DNA of 64,000 bases, from the NCBI GenBank assembly GCA_949752735.1, contig OX457037.1:64973449-65037448 (forward strand). Direction: 5' to 3'. The notes beneath the pieces were generated by a model. It was given only the letters and a program-made list of their open reading frames with translations, did no database searches and was not told the DNA's origin. Source of the stretch: Lumbricus terrestris. Lineage: Eukaryota > Annelida > Clitellata > Crassiclitellata > Lumbricidae. The translations under genes were made by a program, and so were the position numbers. Shown here piece by piece: positions 54,201 through 62,700 of this stretch. Each line of letters begins with the position of its first letter. Within the stretch, counting starts at the first letter, position 1.

Positions 54201-57200
54201 CACTTTGTAATCTTTGAGTGTGTAGAAGTCCAAGAACAGAGCTATCTTTGACAAGGTAGAATTTGCAAAAATAATAAAATCCCTAAAAGCTCTATTACAG
54301 TTTTTACCAGGATGTAATGTAATGTAATTACTTCATTACATCCCTTGGTACTTGCTTCGTTACACCCCTTTGTACTTGCTTCATTATATCCTTTGGTACT
54401 TGCTTCATTACATTACCATCATGAGCTTCCTAAAATCTGCTTAAGTGCTATAAGTGTTCAAAATTCAAACATACATGTATGAATCATCACAACTGATACC
54501 TTGAAACACAATAGGCTGACTAACAAAAATCTTATATTCATCGGACATTAATCACAGAAACTGTTCTTTATTCACTCCATTGCATTCATTGGATGTGTAA
54601 AAATGCACGTATGTGATTGTGTGTAATAAGACACTTAGGTATATGGTGCATTTTACAGTATCTCACAAAAGCAGTCTCTAGACCATAACAACAGTTAGCA
54701 AAACAATCCACATTAAACCAGAGGAGTTTTTAACTTGCAAAATACTGCTGCAGGTTAAGAACAATTGATCTGTATCTGTAGTATCTGTACAAGAGTCAAT
54801 TCCAAATAGCTGCAGTCATGAAACAGTTATTTGATCTAAAAGCATGAGATAGAACATTACCAGTGGAATTGTCTCAAAAAAGGACTTGGAGAAGAAAGAT
54901 GGCATTTCTAAGCAACAACGTCTCAGTAACAAGTTTAAATTTTGTACGCATTCATCAGTTTCTTCTGAACTGGAATTATTAGACAGGGCTCAATTCCTCA
55001 TATTGGTCATTATATTCTATCAATTTCATTAAGACACAGTAAAGTGCCCCACAGTTGTTTCCTTTGAAAATGTGCTAAATAAATTTGGCACCAGCCTTAC
55101 TGTGACGTAGTGAAGGGACTTACATTGTAGTTACCCTTTGACGTCTCCGACAGTTTCTCTAGAATTGCAGCGATCGGACTGATTTCCGACTCTGTGAACC
55201 AAATCGGAGCGGTCTGTGGGTAAGACTCCTACAAAAAAGTCATCACATGTATCTACTGTAATCAATCAATCAATCAACCAATCAATCAATTCGTTTATTT
55301 GAGCTGACACAGGTCTACGCAACTTAAACTTGCAGACAATATTGTTCATGGCATTACGGAGACAGTCACAGAGCAAAGAAAAAATAATGTTAGAAGATGC
55401 GCTTATAAAGAATAATTGAAATGACGTAATGATGGCCTTTAATAGGTCAGAAAAAGTTATGTGGTCTAACATGAAGGTTATATCCGCCACGAAAGGGTGA
55501 GGGAGCAAAGTCCAAAGGACGTGATTGGGGTCATTGTTAAAGGCTAGAAAGTCTGTAATTGGCCAATTGAGTTACACTTGACATAGACTCTTTGAGCTAC
55601 AGAACATGTTTCTGAACTGCTGAGGGGATGTTCTAGATCACTCTATGCACTGAGAATGCTTAGAGCACATGGACTGCCCTCTGATGCTCTGCACGAAGTA
55701 GCTCGAGCCACTACTGTCGCGAGGATCCTCTATGCTGCCCCAGCCAGGTGGGGATTCACCATGACTCCATGAGCGACGACAGAACTAAAATAGAATGAAT
55801 GTTGAACCACATGCAATGACTTGAATACCTTCCTGTGTTGTTCCTGAACATACGAAAGTCAGCTGCTAGAGCTGATGTTGGGCTGCTGTTGGGCTGCTTT
55901 GTAATGTAATGTTAAATGTGAATCACCTTTCCCAGCTCTAGCAAAACCACCTACAACTTACGCTCTAGACTGCATCCTTTTGTTCTACCATTTAAAGATA
56001 ATAGAAATTTTATTCCAAGGATTCTCTTTGCGGCCAATTAATGACATTGTTATGTTCACAATATTTTTGCCATTGTTGATTTTTAATGTGCTCTGACATG
56101 TAACTGGGTGCGGTGTGTCACTTGGGTTTGTCTCTTTTCCTAAATTAAACGAAGATTACTATAGACAAAAACAAGCATTTTTTAAAACAAATAATGCATA
56201 GTTGCAAGCCATTCATTACAAAAATTACACAAGTTAACAAACACAGCATTTACCAAAACCAAAATGGATTCAACAAGCATTCATTAGAAACTGACTGAAA
56301 ATTGTCAGACTAGCAGCTAAAATATTATTTTAATGATGACTAAGGAGTAAGGACAAAGGACATCAAGATAAAAATCTTAAATAATGCAAAGAAATTGAAT
56401 AACCAAAATTTCACGAAGTCACGAGTGCCCGCCCCTGTGCAGAAATTGGCATACCTGGGAACGGCGGTCCCAAATTATAAAATTCCATAAATTGATAGTG
56501 CGGAGTATTGGATGGGCAAAAAGTGTGGGTTTTTCATCCAGCCTCCATTTCTTAAGCGTTTCTTCATCAATCCAGCTTCTATTTCAGATATAGAAATACC
56601 TTCATCCAACTTCTATTTCTCATGCGTTATTTTCATCAATCCAGCCTCCATTTCACCTGTAAAAGGTCTACATCCAGCTCCTATTTCACTTGCGTTTTTT
56701 CATCAATCCAGCTTCTATTTCACCTGCAGAAGAACCTTCATCCAGCTTATATTTCACTTGCGTTTTTCATCAATCCAGCCTCCATTTCACCTGTAAAAGG
56801 TCTTCATCCAGCTCCTATTTCTCAAGCGTGGTTTCTACGCGCCCATCCTATACACCGCGCTATTACGACACGTCAGGTTGATTTATTTCCCAACGAAATG
56901 CCGTCAAAACAACGTAAACAATGACGTAAAAAGCCCGAGAAGCTCGTAAGTGAATAAGTAAAGAATGAAGAAAATAAGTGAATAAATGCAGCCTTAACTG
57001 TGGTTGGATCTTCCTCTGACGAAAATACATGTTTCAGAATTTGGGACCGCCGTTCCCAGGTATGCCCAGAAATTTTGATGGGACACTTAGCTTACTAAAT
57101 TTTCTCAACGAATGAATGAATGAACGCTGAAATGTAATCATAACAAAGAATGTCGAAAGGCCAAATTTTCGTACACTGTTAGCTTGGAACCATTTAAAAT

Positions 57201-57453
57201 CCATACAGACAATAACCTCTTAACATTCAGTCAACAAAGACAGCAGATTCCTTACGCTAAAATTCGCCGTAAAGACGACGGCTTCGACCCCGGGTTCAGA
57301 CCCCGCTCGGTCGCTTCCACCTGTCCCTCCGATTATGAACCGACAGGACACCTCGTCTACAGTGGCCGACAGAATCTGAAATCGACGGTGACTTCGAGGG
57401 AAAGTGGTCTCTAGGAACTTCGTATCATCCCTCAGTCGAGCTAAACAAGCCAT
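42227..57453 (-). CDS. UBE2Q: Ubiquitin-conjugating enzyme E2 Q (11 exons)
   Basis: Join on the minus strand: 57453-57256, 55228-55124, 53052-52951, 49730-49651, 48443-48347, 47535-47451, 46719-46659, 45739-45652, 44716-44513, 43449-43383, 42258-42227. The total is 1119 nt, 372 residues and a TAA, close to the length of vertebrate UBE2Q2. Every junction is GT-AG with matching phase. An N-terminal RWD-like domain is followed by an acidic linker and the E2 catalytic fold with [10 protein letters not shown], whose Cys (about residue 301) accepts ubiquitin from E1, and ends in [10 protein letters not shown]. The start at 57453 matches the family start MACL and has a good context (GCCGCAATGG); an in-frame ATG at 57531 would add 26 residues. 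Introns hold several transposons, but no exon is damaged. Confidence 0.93.
42877..43305. mobile_element. hAT miniature element (429 bp)
   Basis: Inverted ends CAGGGATGCCACTC, flanked by the exact 8-bp duplication CCTATAAT (42869-42876 and 43306-43313). T-rich, non-coding. It sits in the last UBE2Q intron, its right end 78 bp from exon 10. Confidence 0.9.
43383..43449 (-). CDS. UBE2Q: UBE2Q exon 10
   Basis: Acceptor TTCTTGTAG, donor GTTTGC, phase 0 to 1. It encodes [20 protein letters not shown] followed by KN, the C-terminal helices of the E2 fold. Confidence 0.88.
43515..43590 (-). repeat. SINE-like fragment
   Basis: AAGAGTATTTATTATAGCACCCATTCAAGG followed by CTACTCAGA resembles the 3' body of the SINE at 46102-46330. 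Confidence 0.4.
44140..44225 (+). repeat. LINE/SINE 3' tail
   Basis: GGTGTGCACTCTGAGAGGTGCTATACAAATTTATAG and an ACAAAACAATACAATT tail, the same 3' end type as at 2205-2290. A shorter relative lies at about 44365-44420. Confidence 0.5.
44452..44482. repeat. (CA)n microsatellite
   Basis: CA dinucleotide run with a few CAAA interruptions, just downstream of the exon 9 donor of UBE2Q. Confidence 0.9.
44513..44716 (-). CDS. UBE2Q: UBE2Q exon 9: catalytic exon
   Basis: Acceptor TTATTGTGCAG, donor GTATGT, 68 codons in phase 0. It starts [16 protein letters not shown] and contains [20 protein letters not shown] with the active-site Cys, then [23 protein letters not shown]2Q enzymes lack the HPN motif of most E2s; here the equivalent region is also different. 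Confidence 0.95.
45127..45480 (-). pseudogene. LINE 3' end in a UBE2Q intron
   Basis: The minus strand reads [20 protein letters not shown], then FSFLKTYFF, the common C-terminus of L2/CR1-type reverse transcriptases, followed by a 3' end with GAGGCGCT-type sequence at about 45170. An 81-codon stretch is open. The rest of the element is missing (5' truncated). Confidence 0.65.
45652..45739 (-). CDS. UBE2Q: UBE2Q exon 8
   Basis: Acceptor GTTTTTCTAG, donor GTAATC, phase 2 to 0. It encodes [18 protein letters not shown] followed by [11 protein letters not shown], part of the E2 core sheet. Confidence 0.93.
46102..46330 (-). mobile_element. tRNA-derived SINE
   Basis: On the minus strand it begins GGCGCGGTGGTGTAGTGGTG, containing an A box, with a B box GGTTCGAGGTTTGAATCC about 35 bp on. 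A conserved body (CTTGGGCAAGTCCTTCACTC, then GGGAGCGCCTCTGAG) follows, ending in a GGCGCTATAACAAG-type 3' end. The head gives the Pol III promoter and the 3' end would be recognised by a partner LINE. Fragments of the body recur at 39290-39520 and 43515-43590. Confidence 0.8.
46659..46719 (-). CDS. UBE2Q: UBE2Q exon 7
   Basis: Acceptor GATTGTCTAG, donor GTGCGT, 61 nt beginning with the last two bases of a Gly codon and ending with two bases of a Lys codon. It encodes [19 protein letters not shown], one of the best conserved family segments. Confidence 0.92.
47451..47535 (-). CDS. UBE2Q: UBE2Q exon 6
   Basis: Acceptor TGTTGCCAG, donor GTAAAG, phase 0 to 1. It encodes [20 protein letters not shown] then YRSSSFKN, the first helix of the E2 fold. 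Confidence 0.93.
48347..48443 (-). CDS. UBE2Q: UBE2Q exon 5
   Basis: It encodes [20 protein letters not shown] followed by [12 protein letters not shown]; donor GTGAGT, end phase 0. The acceptor at CTGGAAG is chosen because it keeps the frame with exon 4. Another AG ten bases further in would break the frame. Confidence 0.82.
49651..49730 (-). CDS. UBE2Q: UBE2Q exon 4: acidic linker
   Basis: Acceptor TTCTTCCAG, donor GTATGT (or GTGGTA three to five bases earlier). It encodes [20 protein letters not shown] and on, the acidic stretch that separates the RWD-like and E2 domains. Either donor choice is compatible with exon 5. Confidence 0.8.
50410..51188. mobile_element. Pogo/Tigger-like non-autonomous element
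   Basis: Inverted ends CCGTAGATACTCGAGTATAA and (other strand) CCGTAGATACTTGAATATAA are flanked by TA on both sides (50408-50409 and 51189-51190). Further ATATAACGCG-type subterminal copies follow the ends. TA duplication and TATAACGC-type ends fit the pogo/Tigger branch of Tc1/mariner. No transposase. It lies in UBE2Q intron 3. Confidence 0.78.
52951..53052 (-). CDS. UBE2Q: UBE2Q exon 3
   Basis: Acceptor TTCTTGACAG, donor GTGAGC, 34 codons in phase 0: [20 protein letters not shown] then [14 protein letters not shown], the helical end of the RWD-like domain. Confidence 0.9.
53100..55123. other. UBE2Q intron 2; repeats only
   Basis: Around 53195-53375 a degraded LINE/SINE end finishes with GGGGCGCTATATCAA. 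At 54313-54418 is a 24-bp tandem repeat (listed separately). Nothing else is supported. Confidence 0.4.
54325..54415. repeat. 24-bp tandem repeat
   Basis: About 3.5 copies of a 24-bp unit CTTCATTACATCCCTTGGTACTTG-like (written here only by its parts CTTCATTACATCC and TTGGTACTTG), with an AATGTAATGTAATTA lead-in at 54313. It lies in UBE2Q intron 2. Confidence 0.8.
55124..55228 (-). CDS. UBE2Q: UBE2Q exon 2
   Basis: Acceptor TTTTTTGTAG, donor GTAAGT, 35 codons in phase 0: [20 protein letters not shown] then [15 protein letters not shown]. The YP..PPIWF-type motif is the RWD signature of the family. Confidence 0.93.
55260..55290. repeat. (ATCA)n microsatellite
   Basis: Tetranucleotide AATC run followed by TTCGTTTATTTGAGCTGACA. 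The run may be the tail of a minus-strand retroelement that extends to about 55500. Confidence 0.8.
55590..55830 (+). pseudogene. Degraded LINE RT C-terminal fragment
   Basis: The + strand reads, with stops, [20 protein letters not shown] then [20 protein letters not shown]. This is the thumb region of a LINE reverse transcriptase ('R.LrahGl....l..v..a.v.ar.lYA.paWwG'). It lies in UBE2Q intron 1. Confidence 0.65.
56448..57066. mobile_element. Foldback-type element with the ATCCAGCTTCTATTT cassette
   Basis: Terminal inverted repeats of about 29 bp begin GGCATACCTGGGAACGGCGG. The flanks are the exact 8-bp duplication CAGAAATT (56440-56447 and 57067-57074). Inside, nine cassette cores lie at about 56536, 56570, 56604, 56639, 56672, 56706, 56740, 56773 and 56806, a period of 33-35 bp, all in plus orientation. 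It ends 190 bp from UBE2Q exon 1. The apparent frames inside only reflect the repeat. Confidence 0.92.
57256..57453 (-). CDS. UBE2Q: UBE2Q exon 1 with start codon
   Basis: 66 codons from ATG 57453: [20 protein letters not shown], then [19 protein letters not shown] and a segment ending VVFTANFS at donor GTAAGG, phase 0. It matches the family N-terminus (MACL...L..l...FP..HeRFqI.sa.vDEl.CrF). Confidence 0.92.
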
Positions 57454-57613
57454 TGCGGCGTCACCTTGACTGACGATCGCCGTATTCCATAGCCCCGCGG
57501 GTGCGCAAGTATTTTTTATTAGGCGCGGCAAGAAATAGAAAGATTTTAGTCCTAATGAAAAGGAATTAAATGTCTTTTATCGTCAAAAAAGGAACAAACT
57601 GAGGGTTCCTGCG

Positions 57614-57624
57614 GCGCATGCGCA
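57614..57624. promoter_or_regulatory. NRF-1-like palindrome in the UBE2Q promoter
   Basis: GCGCATGCGCA, about 160 bp upstream of the UBE2Q start codon on its strand. This matches the core of the NRF-1 site, common in promoters of broadly expressed animal genes. No TATA box is evident near it. Confidence 0.5.
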
Positions 57625-57699
57625 ACTCCACTTCATCGTTTCAAGAAACCATGAAGCAAATATTTTTCAAGATTCAACACTACAACGTTCTGAAAACAG

Positions 57700-59760
57700 G
57701 AACTAGTAGGCCAGTCAAAAATACGGGAAATTCAACATGAACCCACTCATTTACTATGGCAGACATTTTATGGTAGAATATTGTACGGAAACACCTTCTT
57801 AACCTACAGTAAAAATCCGAATGAATTCAAACTTGGGGAAATATGTTTAAATCGTTAATTATTGTGATGCAAATTATGACTGCGCGTATAGCGTTTCGCT
57901 TAGTCATCGCCTATGCATTATGAGCGTGGCCTTAAGTGCGGGGTAGTTATCGACCACACACTGCAGAGTTTTTGCATAAAATTTTATTTATTTTTGTCTC
58001 CAAGATCGACATTTACATTGTTCAGATAATAAATATATTAATCGATATTTAATTTTTTTAAATCGGTAATTTCACTGTGTTTCCAGCAGATAAATCGTAT
58101 TTCCGCCAGTCCTTGAAATGTAAACAAACTCGTATAGTCATGGCTGTTGGTCGTCTGCTCAAAACTAAATTCAAAATTTTAATTATTTCCCCATATCGCA
58201 TTTTGTTAGGATTTCTACCAAATATTCTTTAGTCCATTTAGAAACTTTTCGTGCAAAAATTTGCCTGCCATAGTAAATGAGCGGGTTTAAGACTTAATTG
58301 ACCGGACTATAGTCGTCTATAATCGTTAATAATTTTTTTAATTATTGTCGTTATCGCAAAGATATTACAGTCATAGACTATAAACGTAGACTATAAGGTC
58401 TTTGCTAATAGCAGCCTACAATAATATTAAAGTAAGTCGATCCGCCCAGCGGGGTCTCGAACTCGCTACGTCTCGCTCTCTACGCCAGCGCGTTATCCCT
58501 TAGGCCTACTCTATTAATTTTGTAAAAAAGGAACAGAAATATATTCGTTGGTTGGCAATTAAGTATCTAGTATAATAATTTTCGAACTTCGAAGGATACA
58601 TCAAGAATATCGCCAGAGCTCCAAGAGCTGACGGCACCAGGTGACCAGATGATAATAATTTTATAATGGTGCAATTCGATTAGGCCTACTATAATAGTAA
58701 ACGGGGTCGATTTCATTTTCATTGACATTCCGTTTCGCTCAGCCTAATTGGAAAAATGTGAGTTACGTTTAAAAGAACGCGCTTATTGACGCATATTGAC
58801 GCATTTCAACCTGAATTTCTGCAGACACGGTTATTTTAGTCCATTTCATTTCTTATATTTTCTTCATTTATCTTAATAAGTTGTGGTCTGTCTACTTAAT
58901 TTTCTTGAATAAACGAAGCATATAATATATTGTTTCTAAACGATTGATTTGAAGTAAATATTGGTTTATCAAATTTTAGAAAGAATATTTGAAAATATGC
59001 AATGACATCTAAGTGACTCTATACTCTATAGCCAAGTAGCCATGTGTAAGAATAATATCGTGACGAGTACGTTGAACTACATACTCACCTAAATATAGCG
59101 CTAAAGATTTATTAAAACAAATTTAGAGAACCAACTTCGAAGCTGCGGCACTGTAGTCATGGCGACACTTTGCTTAAAACGTTGGCGTTGAGTAAAATTT
59201 AGTTTAAGTGAATTTTTGTGGATAAAATTTGTATTATTGTGGTAATTGCTCTACCTACTTCGGCGGAATGTCACCCGGTATAGTAAACGGTCTTGTAAAA
59301 TTAGCTGATAATGGATTATTTAAGAAGCAAATTTGCTAACGCCAAGCGTTGATAAGAAATTATGTTTACTAAGAGGCCAAAACCATATTGTAATAGAAGG
59401 CTGTGTGTTTACCTAATGCGTGTATTTATGTTATGGTTTTAGTTATTTCAATAGCGTTGTTCAAGGACCTTGCAGAAGTGCGTGCCACCCAATAGTGCTT
59501 TGATGCAACTTAATCATTAGAGGGGCATGCATGTGGTTTTGACTTCAACAGCGGCACACGCAACATTTCCAGCGAGATGATTTCAGAACTCGGAGGAAAA
59601 TTGGCAGGCATTTGGCCGGATTAACTCACTTGCTCCGAAAATTAAAATTTTAATACCTGCTTATAGACCACAAAGTAAGTATTCAAACGCGCCTATTCCC
59701 AATGTTCTAGGACGTTCCTATGATTTTATATAATTTTTTGAAAATCTACAAAATACCATT
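57700..59760. other. Intergenic; no gene seen
   Basis: AT-rich, with recurring phrases such as GTAGGCCTA. Apart from the tRNA-like fragment at 58437-58512, I find no supported gene or terminal repeat. Confidence 0.4.
58437..58512 (-). repeat. tRNA-like SINE head or tRNA pseudogene
   Basis: On the minus strand GGGATAACGCGCTGGCGTAG (A-box-like) and GAGTTCGAGACCC (B box) with a plausible T arm. The acceptor strands do not pair, so it is not a working tRNA gene. Confidence 0.5.
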
Positions 59761-59767
59761 GCTTTTC

Positions 59768-62700
59768 GGTCTTTAACACTCGCCTCCGCCATATGTGCAC
59801 ACATTTCAATGATGTCACGGGCACTCCTGATGTTTATGAACTTTTGTAGCGCAATTATTCATGTACGCCAGCTGCTGAACAATCAAGTTCTACTAGGTGG
59901 ACTGCGAATTCGTAGAACATACATGGATACGGGTCCAAGGCTTTGACGACCCAATAGGGAAGTGAGTTATAAATAGCGTGACCTGATTTGTAACTTTCGT
60001 ATGTGAGTAAGTAGATATATTCTAATAGTAAATCAATAATTGTATAAATTTCACAAGGTAATATTCACAAACAGCCTTATTAAATGCAATTGGTTTAGAA
60101 ATATTATTGTTCAGTTTCTCAAATTTTGATTAAATGGATACGAACGGAGCGCGTTTAGAAATTTTAGTAATTAGTCCTAATTATTATTCAAGTAACGTAA
60201 AATAAAAATACGAATTTTTACGCCATTGTTATGGCCGCAAAAAGAGAAGTTGGATTGATGAAAATAACGCTTGAGAAATGGAAGCCGGACTAATGATAAT
60301 ACGCTTGTGAAATGAAACTGGATTAAGGCACTTTTATATCTTAAATGGAAGCTGGATCAAGGTAATTTTATATCTGAAATAGAAGCTGGATTAATGATAA
60401 AATGGAATGCGATATTTTATATCTTCAATGGAAGCTGGATGAAGGTATTTATATCTGAAATAGAATATGGATCGATGAAAAATGCTTGATTGATGGACGC
60501 TTGATAAAAGAACCCTGGATAAACGGCTTTCCAGCTGAAATAGAAGCTGGATGCATGTTGAAAAACATGAATGAAAAATCAGCAGTCCAATTTCCATTTA
60601 TCACGCGTTATATTCGTCAATCCAGATTCTATTTCACCTATTAAGAACCTTCATCCAGCTTCCATTTTCAAGCGTCTTTTTTTATTAATCCAGTTTCCAC
60701 TTCATATATGAAATATCTTAATTCAGCTTCCACTTCTCAGTTTCATCATTACGCAGATAGAAAATACCTTAATCCAGCTTCCATTTCAGATATAAAAATG
60801 CCTTAATCCAGCTTCCATTACTCAAGCGTTTTTCATTAATCCAGCTTCAAATTCTCATGCATTATTTTCGTCAATCCAGGTTCTATTTCAGATATAACAT
60901 ACCTTCATCATGCTTTCATTTCTAATGTACTATTTTCATCAATCAACTTCTTTGTCAGGTATAAAAACACCTTTATTCTGCTTGTATTTTCTAAGCGTGT
61001 TCTTGGTTAATCCAGCTTCGATTTAACCTATTATGTCCATCATCCAGCTTCCATTTCTTATGCGTTCAATTCACTAATCCGGTTTCTATTTTACCTGTAA
61101 AAGTACCTTCCTCCAGCTTCCATTTCACTTATAGCGAACCTTCATCCAGCTTCTATTTCTCTAACCTCCATCCAGCCTCTGTTTCATTTAAGGAGAAACT
61201 TCATCCAGCTTCCATTTCACCTATAGAGAATGGAAGCTGGATGAAAGTTTTTACAGGTGAAATGGAGGTTTGATTGGTGAAAAAACGCAAGAGAAATGGA
61301 AACTGGATGAAGGTTCTTTTACAGGTGAAATAGAAGCTGGATTGAATAAAATAGCGCATGAGAAGTAAAAGCTGGATGAAGGTATATTTCTAGATCCGAA
61401 ATAGAAGCCGGATTGATGAAATAACGCTTAGGTAATGGAAGCTGGAGGAGAGCATCTTTATTTCTGAAGTAAAAGCTGGACTGAAGAAAATAACGAGCGA
61501 GAAATAGAAGATATTTTTAGATCTGAACTAGAAGCTGGATGCATGTTCAAATACATGAATGAAAATCACCAATCCAGCTTCCATTTGAGCTAGAAAACCA
61601 TTTAATTTTTTCATGAATCCAGCTTCTATTTCATCAATACGATTCGTCTGTAGACCAGTTGTCGTTAGACGAAATGTCAGGGGACCACTTGTCGTTAGAC
61701 GAGTTGTCTGCAGACCAATAATTATTGTCGTGGAACCCTCAGACCCAAGGCAGCGCACGCTATTGCACTTCGTCTGGCCGTCGAGTGTCGATTAAGCCTA
61801 CAATGAACATTTGCAGTGCGTTTTGTTTATTTCGCGTTACTTGAATAATTATTAGAATGAATAATTACTCAAATTCGAATCCCGCTCCGTTCGTATCAAT
61901 TTAATCAAAAATTTACGTCTCTGAAATATAATAATATTACTAAACCAATTGCATTTCATAAGGCTGTATGTGAATACTACCTTGTGAAATACAATTATTG
62001 GTTTGGTATTAGAATAATTATATTTACTTACCTGCGTACGAAAGCTACAAATCAGGTCACGCTATTTATAACTCGCTTTCCTATTGGGTCGTCGAAGTCT
62101 TGGACCCGTATCAATGTATGTTCTACGAATTCGCAATAGAAGCCGGATTGATGAAATAACGCTTAGGTAATGGAAGCTGGAGGAGAGCATCTTTATTTCT
62201 GAAGTAAAAGCTGGACTGAAGAAAATAACGAGCGAGAAATAGAAGATATTTTTAGATCTGAACTAGAAGCTGGATGCATGTTCAAATACATGAATGAAAA
62301 TCACCAATCCAGCTTCCATTTGAGCTAGAAAACCATTTAATTTTTTCATGAATCCAGCTTCTATTTCATCAATACGATTCGTCTGTAGACCAGTTGTCGT
62401 TAGACGAAATGTCAGGGGACCACTTGTCGTTAGACGAGTTGTCTGCAGACCAATAATTATTGTCGTGGAACCCTCAAACCCAAGGCAGCGCACGCTATTG
62501 CACTTCGTCTGGCCGTCGAGTGTCGATTAAGCCTACAATGAACATTTGCAGTGCGTTTTGTTTATTTCGCGTTACTTGAATAATTATTAGAATGAATAAT
62601 TACTCAAATTCGAATCCCGCTCCGTTCGTATCAATTTAATCAAAAATTTACGTCTCTGAAATATAATAATATTACTAAACCAATTGCATTTCATAAGGCT

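Noticed and set aside
58437..58512. Functional tRNA gene
   Set aside because: A and B boxes are present but the acceptor stem does not pair; the same holds for 40440-40525. They are SINE heads or pseudogenes.
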